The notes beneath the pieces are model-generated. The model was not told the DNA's origin and made no database searches. It saw only the letters and a program-made list of their open reading frames with translations. Shown one piece after another: positions 1 to 10,159 of a DNA stretch of 64,000 nt; the first letter of the stretch is position 1, and each line of letters starts with the position of its first letter. Source of the stretch: Salminus brasiliensis (lineage: Eukaryota > Chordata > Actinopteri > Characiformes > Bryconidae); contig NC_132888.1 in the NCBI RefSeq assembly GCF_030463535.1, forward strand, positions 9,934,081-9,998,080, read 5' to 3'. A program made the position numbers and the translations under genes.

Positions 1-1450
1 GGTAAAGGTAAAATAAAGTTTTCCATTCTAGAGCACCTTTAAAAAAACACCCTGCAAGATGCAGTACAGTCTATGAAGAATAAAATGTAATGAAACTTTA
101 AAAAATAGAAGGAAAGGAAAAGTTCATATGAGTGCAGAAGTTTTTATAACGAATTTGAATTATAATGAATACAGCATGACCTTCCATTCAGAGCGGTTAT
201 ACAACACTGCCAAAAATGTTGTGGACAACCGGCGTGGCTTCAGCTGGATCAGGCTAACCCATTCCTAACGGACGCATGCAGTTTCCACAGACAAACACCA
301 GCAGTAGAATGGGTTGTACCAAGGACTTCAATTGCATGTAACTTGACATTGTAATAAAATGTCACTTTAACAATAAGTTCATCAGTGTGGCAGAAAATTT
401 AGAAACTGATCAGCATTACTTGCAACATCTATTGCTAGGCAAAGGGTGGAGGCCTGCAATGTTGTACAGTTGATAAAATATGGCTTTCACTTGGCCTTGC
501 CCCCAAAAAGAAAAAAGCTTAAGCCATAAAGAGTCGTCTTGCCATATTTGGTGTAGAATAACATGATTGGCTGTAATGGGACCTGAACCTCACCACTAAA
601 TTACACCGAATAAACCAGAACTCTGAAAGTCGTGAGTCAGAACTTTAGACGTTCTGACCTCGTCTCATTGTGTGAATGTTGTGGATAAGCGAATCTAGTG
701 TAAATCTAGTGCTTTCTGTTACTTTAGCAACAGGGCCCATGGTATTGGAAAGAGATGTTCATGAACCACTGATGGACAATATGTTCTTTGACCATGAAGT
801 GTAACGTCTTAAGAATGATCTAACAACCAATTCTGTCCCATTGTTCCTGACACCTCTTGCCATTTCCCTGCTCTTTGTCACCTGTGTTGTGTTTGCAAGC
901 CTGCCCTGTCTTCTTGGTTTTGTAGGTAGGACAATCCTTAGCTTCATCTTCAGTTTCTTGTTGGGAAATACTGCATTTGTCTAACTGTAATTCTGAGCGT
1001 TGTTTTCCTCCAGTGGATTGTCGTATGTTTTACTGTGTCCTTAGTTAACCTTTTTCTGTGTTTGACTCTGCTGGCCGTCTCTATCTCTAAAGAAATCTTT
1101 ATGGCAACAAGGCAACAAACCATTTTATGGTCATTTTTGGTCACCATCATTTGATTTATTTAGTTGTAATATGCATTTCAGCACAATCAAATTATGGGTA
1201 GAATTGGGTTTGGCATTTTGTCGGGTGGTGGGGGGGGATGCTGTCAGGAACAAAGGCCACATGGCATGCTAGCAATTGCTAGCAATTAGTAGAATAGCAG
1301 TTTTTACAGTTTTTAAACAACTTTATATATCCAAATAACTGTATTTGCAATGAATATGTCAAATTATATATTTGGCCAAAATAGTGTTTTTTATTCATTG
1401 TCTCTGGGCAACACTGTGCAATTTGACCACTTTTGTTGGGGCAATTATGC
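1..1450. other. Noncoding sequence, no gene seen
   Basis: AT-rich with only short unsupported frames and no splice-consistent conserved peptide. It could be intergenic or the flank of a gene to the left. Confidence 0.5.
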
Positions 1451-1454
1451 TAAA

Positions 1455-1625
1455 GCAGTGATTCTCAACTCTGGTCAAATCTAAGGTGCTTCCCAGCTCC
1501 ACCACACCTGATCCAAGTGATGCGCTTGTTATCAAACAACTGCAGCAGTTAATACCCAGTAAATCACATGAATCAGGTGTGATGGAGCAGAGACAGGGGT
1601 CCCTGGGACCAGAATTGAGTCAGTG
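1455..1625. repeat. Short inverted-repeat element (CAGTGATTCTCAAC type)
   Basis: Starts CAGTGATTCTCAACTCTGGT and ends GGGACCAGAATTGAGT, which are imperfect inverted ends. Inside are paired CACACCTGAT and ATCAGGTGTG. This is the style of a common teleost nonautonomous DNA (hAT-like) element. Confidence 0.5.
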
Positions 1626-2144
1626 GACATTTTTTTTTTACATTTTTAAATTTTTTTTGTATTAGAACAGGGAGCTCCTGTCCCCCCAAAAAAAAAAAAA
1701 AAAAATCAAATTACTTTTAAAATTATTACACTGTGTAAAACACAATCCAGATGTGCAATTGCACAAATACTAAAATCATGAGAAACCCCCAAATACACTG
1801 TGAATAAACACACAATCTAACATCTAAAAACATTTCTCAGACAAAACAAATCACAAAGCTTTAAACAAAACTAAGCACATCATTTTCTAAATATTCTGCA
1901 CACTTTCTTTCACATGTAAATAACCATACGGCTTTGAAACATTTCTTTTCACATCTTGACTCATAAATTTGTAGTAGTAATGTCACCAAACTCCCAAATC
2001 TATCCAATCAAACAAATGAGTCATTTTTCTGTGGTAAACTGTTACTGTTTCTTGGATTTTCCCACACAGCAACCAGAGCAGCAAGACCTGAATTACATTT
2101 CTCTTTGTCCAATTTTTCCCAGTCAGTTTGATACTGCCAATTAA

Positions 2145-2745
2145 CCCACATGTTCATAGCTCCTCCTAGCACTGGCAATGTTTCCGGCACTGAGAGGGTA
2201 AGGACTTAACCCATGCCTCCTCCCTTCCCTACATGCAAAGCCTGCCAGCACCTCTTTTTTCGAACTGCTCGTAGCCAACTGGCTCGGAGAAAAGAAGGAC
2301 TCAGGCGACTCTTCCCCTTCCCACCCTTTACATGACTCTCTCTCTTCATCTGAACCAAACAACTAAATGTTATATGCATAAAGGTTATGTCAAACACAAG
2401 AAAGACATCTGAAGACAGCACTGGTGAAGCTCAAGTTTAGGAACAGGTGAGCTTGAACTCTTGTGATCTTTGTAGAGAATCCAAACAAGCTACAAACTAA
2501 GCCAGGAACAGTGAGACATTGCAACATGGGTACAATGAGACCTTGTATATTTGGCTTAGAGAAAAGCACCAGGTCCTCAGCCCCACCGCATCAGCTAACA
2601 GACGCCTGTGCCAGCCAATATCGATAAAGGCCGAGGAGGTAGAGAGCACCATCTACTTACCCGGAAAGAACACAGCCAATTGTGCACTCTCAGACTCTGG
2701 CTGCTGATGGCAAAGTGGCATGGCTCGGGATTCGAACTAGACCCT
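2145..2745 (-). repeat. tRNA-derived SINE, split into two parts
   Basis: 2588-2745 holds the promoter end in reverse, including GATTCGAACT (complement of a B box). 2145-2320 resembles the distal part (CTCCTAGCACTGGCAATG). About 250 bases between them do not fit. The family recurs at 33290, 51290 and 60430. Confidence 0.5.
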
Positions 2746-2874
2746 TTTTAGACAGGATACAGACCTAAATTTTATTTTCCACATCTGGCACAACTACCAC
2801 ATGACGTGGCAGCATTCTTATCATTATTTGAAATTGAGATTTTTACATCTTTTCTAAAGAAAGTCTAAACAGTT

Positions 2875-2897
2875 TCATCATCATCATCATCATCATC
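2875..2897. repeat. (ATC)n microsatellite
   Basis: Seven or so uninterrupted ATC units. Confidence 0.9.
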
Positions 2898-2981
2898 CAT
2901 TATGGAAGAAGATAAGCGATTTCACAAACATACTAAGCGTGTTTACTCAGTCAGGTTATAAACACATTCAAGGGCGTTGGT

Positions 2982-3148
2982 TTGATTTCGACATTGGTGG
3001 GGACATAAAAGTGGCCCCCAGGAGGCTTTTTGCATTCATGATCTATAAATAAAGCTTTAAATGATGTGAAATTGCAATCAGAAATCTATCATGAATGCAA
3101 AAAGCCTCCTGGGGGCCACTTTTATGTCCCCACCAATGTCGAAATCAA
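2982..3148. repeat. Perfect 61-bp inverted repeat (hairpin element)
   Basis: The 61 bases at 2982-3042 are exactly the reverse complement of 3088-3148, separated by a 45-base AT-rich loop. It has no coding content. It resembles a MITE or foldback insertion; no clear target duplication was identified. Confidence 0.9.
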
Positions 3149-3466
3149 CACACTCATACAGGGAGTTTGTTTTCTGTCAGTGGCTTTCTGAGACAATAAT
3201 TTCACAATTATGGTTCTGTTAAGCAACAATATCACTGTCAGCTCTCTGTACTGCATGATAGAACGTCTAGACAAGTAAACATTCATAGCTGGAGAAACAC
3301 TGCTGTTCAGTCTATACTGAATTCAGTCATCATTCGACTTTACCTGTGACTCTGACTCTCCACCTGCCTGTCCTCTGTCTGAGCTACACGGTCGGCTTGT
3401 TTCTGTCATCTGACAAATGAACACACTCATTTTGTCCCCAAAATATCACTAAATTAGGCTAATTGC

Positions 3467-3469
<3 letters not shown>

Positions 3470-3508
<39 letters not shown>
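3470..3508. repeat. (CA)n microsatellite
   Basis: About 19 pure CA units. Confidence 0.95.
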
Positions 3509-3510
<2 letters not shown>

Positions 3511-3989
3511 CACATGTTTAATGTTGGCACCAGTTCCATATAACAGCCTATAAACTGCACAGTCCCTAACTGAATCAGTATGACCATTTTTGGCATGATG
3601 GATGGTGTCTCTCACTCAGCCACAAGCCAAACTGTTTACAACCACAGCCTCTCACATGTTAGCAATACACGGTAAATCCAGTCCTGTTAGGGATGTGGGT
3701 TAGAGAGGCTGGGCTTGTTGTACAGAAAGAGATCTGTTAACCGTTGGTGTACTAAATACATTGACTATAGACACTGATGGACTTATGTATCTTCATTCAT
3801 TGAACAACATTATTGTTGGGGACAATTCAGCACTCGCTGGATATTGGTTGGGACATGCCCCTACCATCCCCACCCAGTTCTACGCCCTCACACACATTTA
3901 AGAAATAGTTATTTGTTAATTATGTTAATAGCATAGAAAGACAACATATAGATATGGAAAATACTAAAAATACTACAGGTATCATATAC

Positions 3990-4305
3990 CCACCTGAAGG
4001 ACATTCTATAAAAGATAAGTGTGTGTTTGTGTGTGTGTGTACACCCCCCATAACAACCACAACCTTTGCCCCCTGGGTGGGAGGAGTATATTACAGTAAA
4101 GGGGGGGTGGGGTATTTTTGCTGACGTGTCAAAGTATAAAACCCTCCAAAATCTAGTAGAAAGCCTTCTTCCCTGGACAGTACAGACAGTTACAAAAGCG
4201 ACTCCACCAAAAGCAGGATCAGCTCTTTTTTAATAGCCTTGATTTCAGATGAAACATTGAGTGGGCAGGTGTCCCCATACTTTTGTCCATAGAGGGTAGA
4301 GTGTA
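3990..4305. repeat. Nonautonomous DNA element with TTTTGTCCATA end
   Basis: Right end reads GGTGTCCCCATACTTTTGTC, the same end seen in inverted form at 27413. Internally it has TAGTAGAAAGCCTTCTTCCC and AGCAGGATCAGCTC, which I recognise from otophysan repeats. Confidence 0.5.
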
Positions 4306-4389
4306 CTGCATAGTTGTAACTACACGTTCAGTCTTCTGCTTGCTTCGCTGTATTAAGTGATTTATTCTTTCATTTAATTAATGCATTTA

Positions 4390-4469
4390 TGATGATGATG
4401 ATGATGATGATGACGTTGATGATGATGATGATGATGATGATGTTGATGATGATGATGATGATGATGATT
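4390..4469. repeat. (GAT)n microsatellite with interruptions
   Basis: About 26 units of GAT/GTT directly upstream of the first identified igflr1 exon. Confidence 0.9.
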
Positions 4470-4669
4470 AGAAACGTCTACCCAGTTCACAGAAAGCTCT
4501 CGAAGAAGAGAGCGGATGTTTTTTATTTCTTTCCTCTGTAATGTGACTGTGGTTCCACTCTACATCTGCATCTTCCTGCCAACTAAGAACCCCTCCCACA
4601 CGCTCTCCTCCAGAGGCGCGAGTCTGAGCTCCTTCAGATCTGGAGCAGATCAGTCTGCAGGAGGAGAGA

Positions 4670-4769
4670 ATGCCGGACACCCATTCAGACCGTTGTAGCT
4701 CCAGAGAGTACTGGAGTACTACTGCACGCAGGTGTGAGCCATGTGAGGAGCAGTTTGAGATTAGACCGG
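4670..4769 (+). CDS. igflr1: igflr1 exon with first ATG, start of cysteine-rich domain
   Basis: Encodes [15 protein letters not shown] and continues to CEPCEEQ before a GTGAGT donor at 4770. The SREYW piece matches the start of the mature IGFLR1 ectodomain, so the true N-terminus with its signal peptide probably lies in an unidentified upstream exon. Confidence 0.75.
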
Positions 4770-5307
4770 GTGAGTACCCGCTGTGCGCCCTCGCTGCCAT
4801 TTCACCCTTTTACGCATCCACCCTAACCTCTTTCTGTCCTTCACACTGACCTGCTTCAGGGCTCTGTTTTAGGATCTATAAGACTGTAGAGATGTGAATG
4901 ATGTGGTGTAATGCAGTCATGCAGTTACGAGGGTCTGTGTGCAGGGGTTAGGGAGTTAACACAGAGCAGCAGCAGCAGAGGACTTAGTCTTCAGTCTTCA
5001 CCAAGATTAAACTAATAAAAAATGAAGGATTATTCAGTATTTCTGGAACTCCAGAGTTTCTGGAATCATTATAGTGTGTAGTAGTGTGTTACTGACTGTA
5101 GCCTTTGTAACGTTGGTCCCCCCGTGTGGTTCTGGGATTTTTGCTCACTGTTCTTGTGATCATTTTGACCCCACGGGCTGAGATCTTGCGTGGAGCCCCT
5201 GATCGAGGGAGATTAGCAGTGGTCTTGTAGGTCTCCAATTTTCTGATTAGTGGGAGAACTTGCACAATTGGTGACTGACTAAATACTTTTTTCCCCCACT
5301 GTATATA

Positions 5308-5370
<63 letters not shown>

Positions 5371-7986
5371 CACTACATTGGCCCACATCTGTAATATGAG
5401 TAACCTTGTAAGTTGCTCTGGATAAGAGCGTCAGCTAAATGCCATAAATGTAAATGTAATAAAAGCTTTGTATATAAGCTTAAGCACATAATATGTAAGC
5501 TTTGAATATCTAATTGGATTAAAATATAGTAATTGGGAAGGCCACTGAAACCAGTTTGAGATGACTTGCTTTGTGAAATGTTGCATTACCATGCTGGAAG
5601 TAGCCTTTGAATATGGGTAAATGATGACCATGAAAACAAGTCTCTCAGTCCTTTTGCTTGACTTGTATAGAGAAGTCAATAGTCAAGGAGTTTCTGGAAT
5701 CATCATTACCCTCAACTTACCCCTGAGTACACCATAAACCCCAGTAAGTTTAGTTTAGCAGGAAGGAGGAGTGCCCTCAAATTAAAGGCTGTCTCAGTTC
5801 TGCAGTTCTGCAAATACATGCACATGGCCAGCAACAATAACCCAAGTGTGCCAAGAAACATTCTCCACACCATTACCCAACCTCCACCAGCCTGGGCTGT
5901 TCGCACCAGGCAGATTGGGTCCATGGATTCATACTTGTTGGTGCCAAATTCTGCAAACCTTTGAGATTACCTGTTCTGGAACTGCGTAAACCAGCTCATC
6001 TGGCAACAATCAGGGCACATTCAGTGAGATCAGTCAAGTGCCAAACAGGCTGAGGTGCTCTCAAGGGTAAAATCTTAAGGAGGCATCACTGGAATAATCA
6101 CAGTCCAAGTTTGTAGTCGATACACAGTCCACGGTCAATTCCAAAAGACAAATGAAAGCCAAAAGCACAAACATCACATGGAGTAAAGAGTCCAAAAGGG
6201 TCAAGGCAAAAATGTAATCCACAATACAGGCAATCAGTAATCAGGAAACCAGGCAACACAGGCAAAAAATCTAAAGGGCAAAGACAAAAGGCAGAGTAGA
6301 AAAACACAAAAAGGTCAATACACGGAATATACACGTCAATAACTGCTCTGTAGATCTCCAGAAAGGGTTACAATACCTTGTGAATTGCTTAGTCTAAAGC
6401 CCAGGCTTAAATACTAAGCTAAGATAATCACATGATCGAGTACAGAAGTGTTGGTCATTAGAATTCCAGAGTGTGAGAATTTGGATAGGAGCAGAGAATT
6501 CTGGGAGATTGAGTCCGGATGTAAAGAGGATCTCGCCGGATGTGTGACAGTATTCATAAGGTGTTAGATTGGGGGGAGGGCCTTCAGGCATGGTCAGAAT
6601 TTTTGTCATCATCATCCTCATCATCATCACTAAATTACCCACCCAAGGGAAGGCAGCCTGATGGGAAAGACATCACAGCAAAGTGTATTTGACATCAAAA
6701 AAAAAGTGTAAAAGACATCAACTAACTGCTACAACTCTGTCCCAGGTTTTGAGTTCACGCCAAACTGTGGCCTGTCGGATGATGGTGGGAGGCATGAACC
6801 CCTCTACAAACCGTGCAGAGGCACAACCTTTAACGATGGAACTTCTGCTCAGTGCAAATCGTGCTCCACTTGCCCATCCTCACTATTAGCATCGGCTTGT
6901 ACAGCTGAATCTGACAGCCGCTGTTGTGGAGAAGGGTGAGCTCTGCATTACTGTTCCAGACTGTCAGTCTACTGTCATTGTGGCCCAATAACAGCAACTA
7001 AAGACGGGGGGATTTGTTTCTCTTGAATTGGCTGCATTTTAACACGGTTTCTCAAATATTGTTACAGGCAGCATGTTGAAAAAGGGGTATGCAAAGATGG
7101 AGTCCAACCTCCAACAGTGAAAACCACAGTAGGTGAACTAGGGCCAAAAATACATACAATCTCTTTCTCTGTAGTGTTAAAGATTAATAACAGTCTTTCA
7201 AATGTGAGGAGAAATTGTTTGTAACTAGACATACAGTAAGTTACAAAAGAGCTCAGTACTCTACTCAGTACTGTCTTTGTCTTGATAAAAGGAAGATCTT
7301 TTGACTTGAATTGTAAACTTAAACTCCTCCTTTCTTAGGCAGTTACAACTGAACAACCGACGACGACCACCTCTTACATGTCTTACAGTAAAGGAACACT
7401 TCTTTCCAATGAAATAACCCAGTCAACACATCCAACAACGACCATCCAAGCACATCCAACAACGACCGTCCAAACACATCCAACAAAGACCACCCAAACA
7501 CATCCAACAACGACCATTTTATATTCACAACATGATCAATGTAAGTTTGATTTTTTTTTTGTTTTTTACAGTAATCGGCAGGTATTTAACTCCTGATTGT
7601 AACTCTGCATGACCTTGTATTTGTCAATGTTGACTTTACATGATAAAACATTTAATGGAAGTCAAAGTAAAAAGATTTTAGTCATTCATACATTTATTCA
7701 TTCAAGACATTGTGGGACATTTCTATTGGTCCATTCCTCATGAAACATTGACACAATTTAAAGAACTGCCACAACTGCCAGGTTCAGATTATCCAAAAAA
7801 ACAAAACAAAAGATGGTGTAAAAATGGTGATACGGTTCTATGGTTTTTGCATGACATCAACAATATTCATATTTTATTTCCTGTATGCAGGGATTTGGCT
7901 GAGTGCACTTACTTCCATCCTCCTGCTCTGCATTGGCCTGTTTTGTGTTTTCTACTTTCTCAAACAAAGGAAACACTGCAGAGGTT

Positions 7987-8017
<31 letters not shown>

Positions 8018-8830
8018 TTGTTTGAGGAGGGGGTTGGGGTTATATCCTGTGCTTATCGAACAGGAAAAGAGAAATCACCTAATTCTGTCCACACACCCAT
8101 GCAGGGTCCCCCAAAATGTCCTCTAGTGAATTTTTCTACCATCATCTGCAGTCTGACTTACATCTTCTTGTTTTGCTACTAAAGAGATAAAACAGTTTTG
8201 TTGTGAGAAAAACTTGAGAAATCACAAGTCCCTGGACGGCAGCAGTGAACATCTGAAGTCAGGCAGCAAGAAGGACCTGCTGGATTTAAACAACTTTTTG
8301 TGTGAGTAGCAATAACACTGGAGTTTCAGGATACTGCTGTCCAGCTTATCTGTTCCTTTTAAATCTACAATGGGTTTTAATGGAGGTTCTGATTTTGAAT
8401 AGCATCCTGCTGTTTTACAGCCAATTTGAGCCTCTAATTTAGACTCAGTCTGCTTATGCTGTTTCCATGTCCATGTCATCTCATCATTTATTTGCATTCT
8501 CCAGCCCCTGAAACGCAGGCTTCTCCACTTCAGTCTGTGCTGAATAATTTGGACGTGGTGGAAGAACTGGTCCTCTTGCTGGACCCGGACACCCCTGGAG
8601 CGAAGAACACGCGTCACCTTGCTGCAAGCTGCTCAATCCCCTTCACCTGGATCAACTACGCCTATTCAATGAAAGACAGTAGGAGTCCGCTTATTGCTGT
8701 GCTGGAAAAGGTCATTGCCAAAAACCCGAACTGGAATGTAGGCCACTTGGCTGGTTTACTGAGCAACATTGGGCGGAATGATGCAGTGGCTGTACTTGGG
8801 AAGCTCACCTTACCTGAGGAAGAAGTGTAG
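4670..8830 (+). CDS. igflr1: IGF-like family receptor 1 (TNFR-like, death domain), 7 coding exons
   Basis: Join of 4670-4769, 6746-6935, 7068-7128, 7339-7540, 7891-7983, 8185-8301 and 8505-8830; every intron is GT-AG, phases agree, and the total is 1089 nt (362 residues plus stop), close to the human protein (about 355). Seen: a cysteine-rich ectodomain (CSSREYW, then CGLSDDGG and CKSCSTC), a Thr/Pro-rich stalk, a single hydrophobic helix ([17 protein letters not shown]) followed by basic residues, and a C-terminal domain with [17 protein letters not shown] and SRSPL that matches the IGFLR1 death-like domain as I remember it. Known: IGFLR1 is a type I membrane receptor for IGFL ligands. It lies tail-to-tail with kmt2b, as in mammals. 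Odd: the ATG chosen gives no signal peptide; a further 5' exon may supply one (an acceptor-like CTGCAG ends at 4660 and the frame stays open back to a stop at 4625). Confidence 0.88.
5090..5306 (-). mobile_element. Tc1-like transposon fragment
   Basis: Reverse-strand translation gives [25 protein letters not shown], the helix-turn-helix linker typical of Tc1 transposases. The terminal CAGTGGGGGAAAAAAGTATT is at the 5306 end. Truncated; in igflr1 intron 1. Confidence 0.75.
5312..5368. repeat. (AT)n microsatellite
   Basis: Long TA run adjoining the Tc1 end; Tc1 elements insert at TA. Confidence 0.9.
5395..5465. repeat. Interspersed-repeat tail (GCTCTGGATAAGAGCGTC type)
   Basis: GTTGCTCTGGATAAGAGCGT, CAGCTAAATGCC and then a TAAATG run is a very common teleost retroposon 3' tail; assignment to a LINE/SINE class is from memory. 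Confidence 0.55.
5712..5935 (-). mobile_element. Tc1-like transposase fragment
   Basis: The reverse strand encodes [28 protein letters not shown], matching the GGGVMVWG region of Tc1 transposases. No ends seen; a fossil. Confidence 0.65.
6098..6560 (-). repeat. Interspersed repeat, unclassified
   Basis: A/C-rich stretch with recurring CAGGCAA, GTCCAAAA and GGTCAAGG words, followed by TTCTGGGAGATTGAGTCCGG and GGATGTGTGACAG. This style is typical of a dispersed teleost element. It lies in igflr1 intron 1, which otherwise shows no gene. Confidence 0.35.
6746..6935 (+). CDS. igflr1: igflr1 exon, cysteine-rich ectodomain
   Basis: Starts after CCCAG and ends at a GTGAG donor. It encodes [14 protein letters not shown] and a run of paired cysteines ([17 protein letters not shown]) typical of TNFR-type disulfide modules. 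Confidence 0.88.
7068..7128 (+). CDS. igflr1: igflr1 exon, end of cysteine-rich region
   Basis: A 61-nt exon between TTACAG and GTAGGT, encoding [20 protein letters not shown]. The phase (2 in, 0 out) fits both neighbours. Confidence 0.75.
7339..7540 (+). CDS. igflr1: igflr1 exon, Thr/Pro stalk with tandem repeats
   Basis: Encodes a juxtamembrane stalk rich in Thr, with four tandem copies of an 8-residue unit of the form HPTTTIQA between about 7425 and 7520. This is mucin-like and a probable O-glycosylation region (inference). Confidence 0.8.
7891..7983 (+). CDS. igflr1: igflr1 exon, transmembrane helix
   Basis: Encodes [20 protein letters not shown] and then [10 protein letters not shown]: about 22 hydrophobic residues with a basic cytoplasmic flank, which fits a type I orientation. 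TGCAG acceptor and GTTAGT donor. Confidence 0.87.
7988..8014. repeat. (TG)n microsatellite
   Basis: About 13 TG units starting 5 nt after the igflr1 transmembrane-exon donor. Confidence 0.9.
8185..8301 (+). CDS. igflr1: igflr1 exon, cytoplasmic linker
   Basis: Charged, hydrophilic segment ([20 protein letters not shown]) between the membrane helix and the death-like domain. Only the acceptor at 8183-8184 keeps the reading frame open. Confidence 0.8.
8505..8830 (+). CDS. igflr1: igflr1 terminal exon, death-like domain
   Basis: Starts after CTCCAG and ends at TAG 8828-8830. It encodes the region from [18 protein letters not shown] through [14 protein letters not shown] and [16 protein letters not shown] to DAVAVLGKL, which lines up along its whole length with the human IGFLR1 C-terminus from memory. 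Confidence 0.92.
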
Positions 8831-9046
8831 TCCAGGTTCAGTGAAGGAACATATGGGTTTTCTATGCTGTAAACATTTTTTTACACTGTTTTTACAGTTT
8901 TTACAGTGTTTTTAAACGTGATTCTGGCAAGTCTTCATGCCTGTTTGCTCATTCAAGTGATGCTTTAAAGGCTGATTTTTAAAGTGGATTAAGGATGAGC
9001 TGCAGTATTTCATTCAAATGTAATAAGGTCCTGATCTCAGAACTGG

Positions 9047-9131
9047 ATCTCAGAACCAGATCCAGTTTACACCTGGCATTACCTTGCATTTTTTTGTATC
9101 GGGATAGTATATCTGGATCTGGTTCTGAGAT
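9047..9131. repeat. Short inverted repeat
   Basis: ATCTCAGAACCAGATCCAG at 9047-9065 is the exact complement of 9113-9131. The loop contains TTTACACCTGGCATTACC, which recurs near 17465. Confidence 0.75.
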
Positions 9132-9839
9132 TTGCACCGGCACTACATTTCATCATAAAGTTATTAATATACATGAGCTCATCATTATGCAAATTTTGCT
9201 GCCTTCATGTGCTGTCAGAATTATGGTTCATACGAATTCCCAAGATTAGTTAAGACAAGACAACCCAACACAACCATATTCACATATCCATTAGTGTTGG
9301 TCACAGATGGAATTTGGCCTCAGCCTTTAACCCATCCATGCAGTGAGCACACACAGTGACAGTGAGCACATATGCCAGGAGCAGTGGGTGCTGCGACACC
9401 TGGGGAGCAGAGAAGGTGAAAGGTCTTGCTCCTTATTATCCTTATTACACTATCCTAATTTTCCAGCAGTATGACAGAATCCAACTGGGGATGAGGTGAT
9501 TTAATCAAGGGCTGTAATCGATATCTGTAATCAACTATTTATAAATGCTCATAAATTCATAAATTTCCTTATTCTGTTCAAAATTAAACTGATACAGATT
9601 TCTGAATGATGTGTGTTCACTCTTTTTAATAATAACCTGATTGTGGGTGTGGCTTAAACCAGAATTAACCAGAAAAAACACAGTTCTGCACCTTTAATCC
9701 CAACAATGTGCTTCTTTGCCAAAACCAAGTGCTGCTAACACTTCTGACTTGGATCTTTCTATTAAATGACTTAGATCTGCTTAGTTTAGGTCTAGTTCTA
9801 GCTTGAATAGTCTAGTCTTTGGAGAAGGTCTTGAAATAA

Positions 9840-10035
9840 CAAAGAAACATATCAAGGTGATTCAACTAGGTTCTTCTGTGGCACTTTGGGTTCTATAAAG
9901 AACCATGTTTTATGAGTGAGAAACCTTTTAATGGTCTTAAAAACATCACTTGCTTTGTAGGTTCTTTACACTTACACATATAACTGACAGTGGTTCTACT
10001 AAGGTATCAAGAACAATTTGAAGCACCTTTATTTT
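9840..10035. repeat. GGTTCTATAAAGAACC hairpin repeat
   Basis: Repeated GGTTCT/AGAACC words and a terminal GAAGCACCTTTATTTTTAAG. The same element type recurs at 63530-63640 and 63885-64000. Confidence 0.55.
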
Positions 10036-10159
10036 TAAGAATGTAGATCTTTTTCAGCTTTTATACAAAATATATAAGCATCTATATTTTTCTAAGCATC
10101 TTATTTCTATTATATCTATATTTTTCAGCAGTTAAAAAAACAACTGGTTTCCATTTTGT

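Larger units (their letters stand above)
8831..10159 (+). other. igflr1 3' UTR and convergent intergenic spacer
   Basis: No coding potential. igflr1 has no obvious AATAAA close to its stop, so its 3' end is undetermined. Contains a small palindrome (9047-9131) and a GGTTCTATAAAGAACC-type repeat (9840-10035). Confidence 0.5.

Noticed and set aside
3470-3508. CA repeats as Z-DNA regulatory elements
   Set aside because: Ordinary microsatellite; no nearby promoter supports a role.
5307-5388. Tyr-Ile repeat peptide
   Set aside because: Translation of an (AT)n microsatellite.
7712-8182. 156-codon plus-strand frame in igflr1
   Set aside because: It crosses intron, exon and TG repeat in a different frame from the transmembrane exon; no family resemblance.
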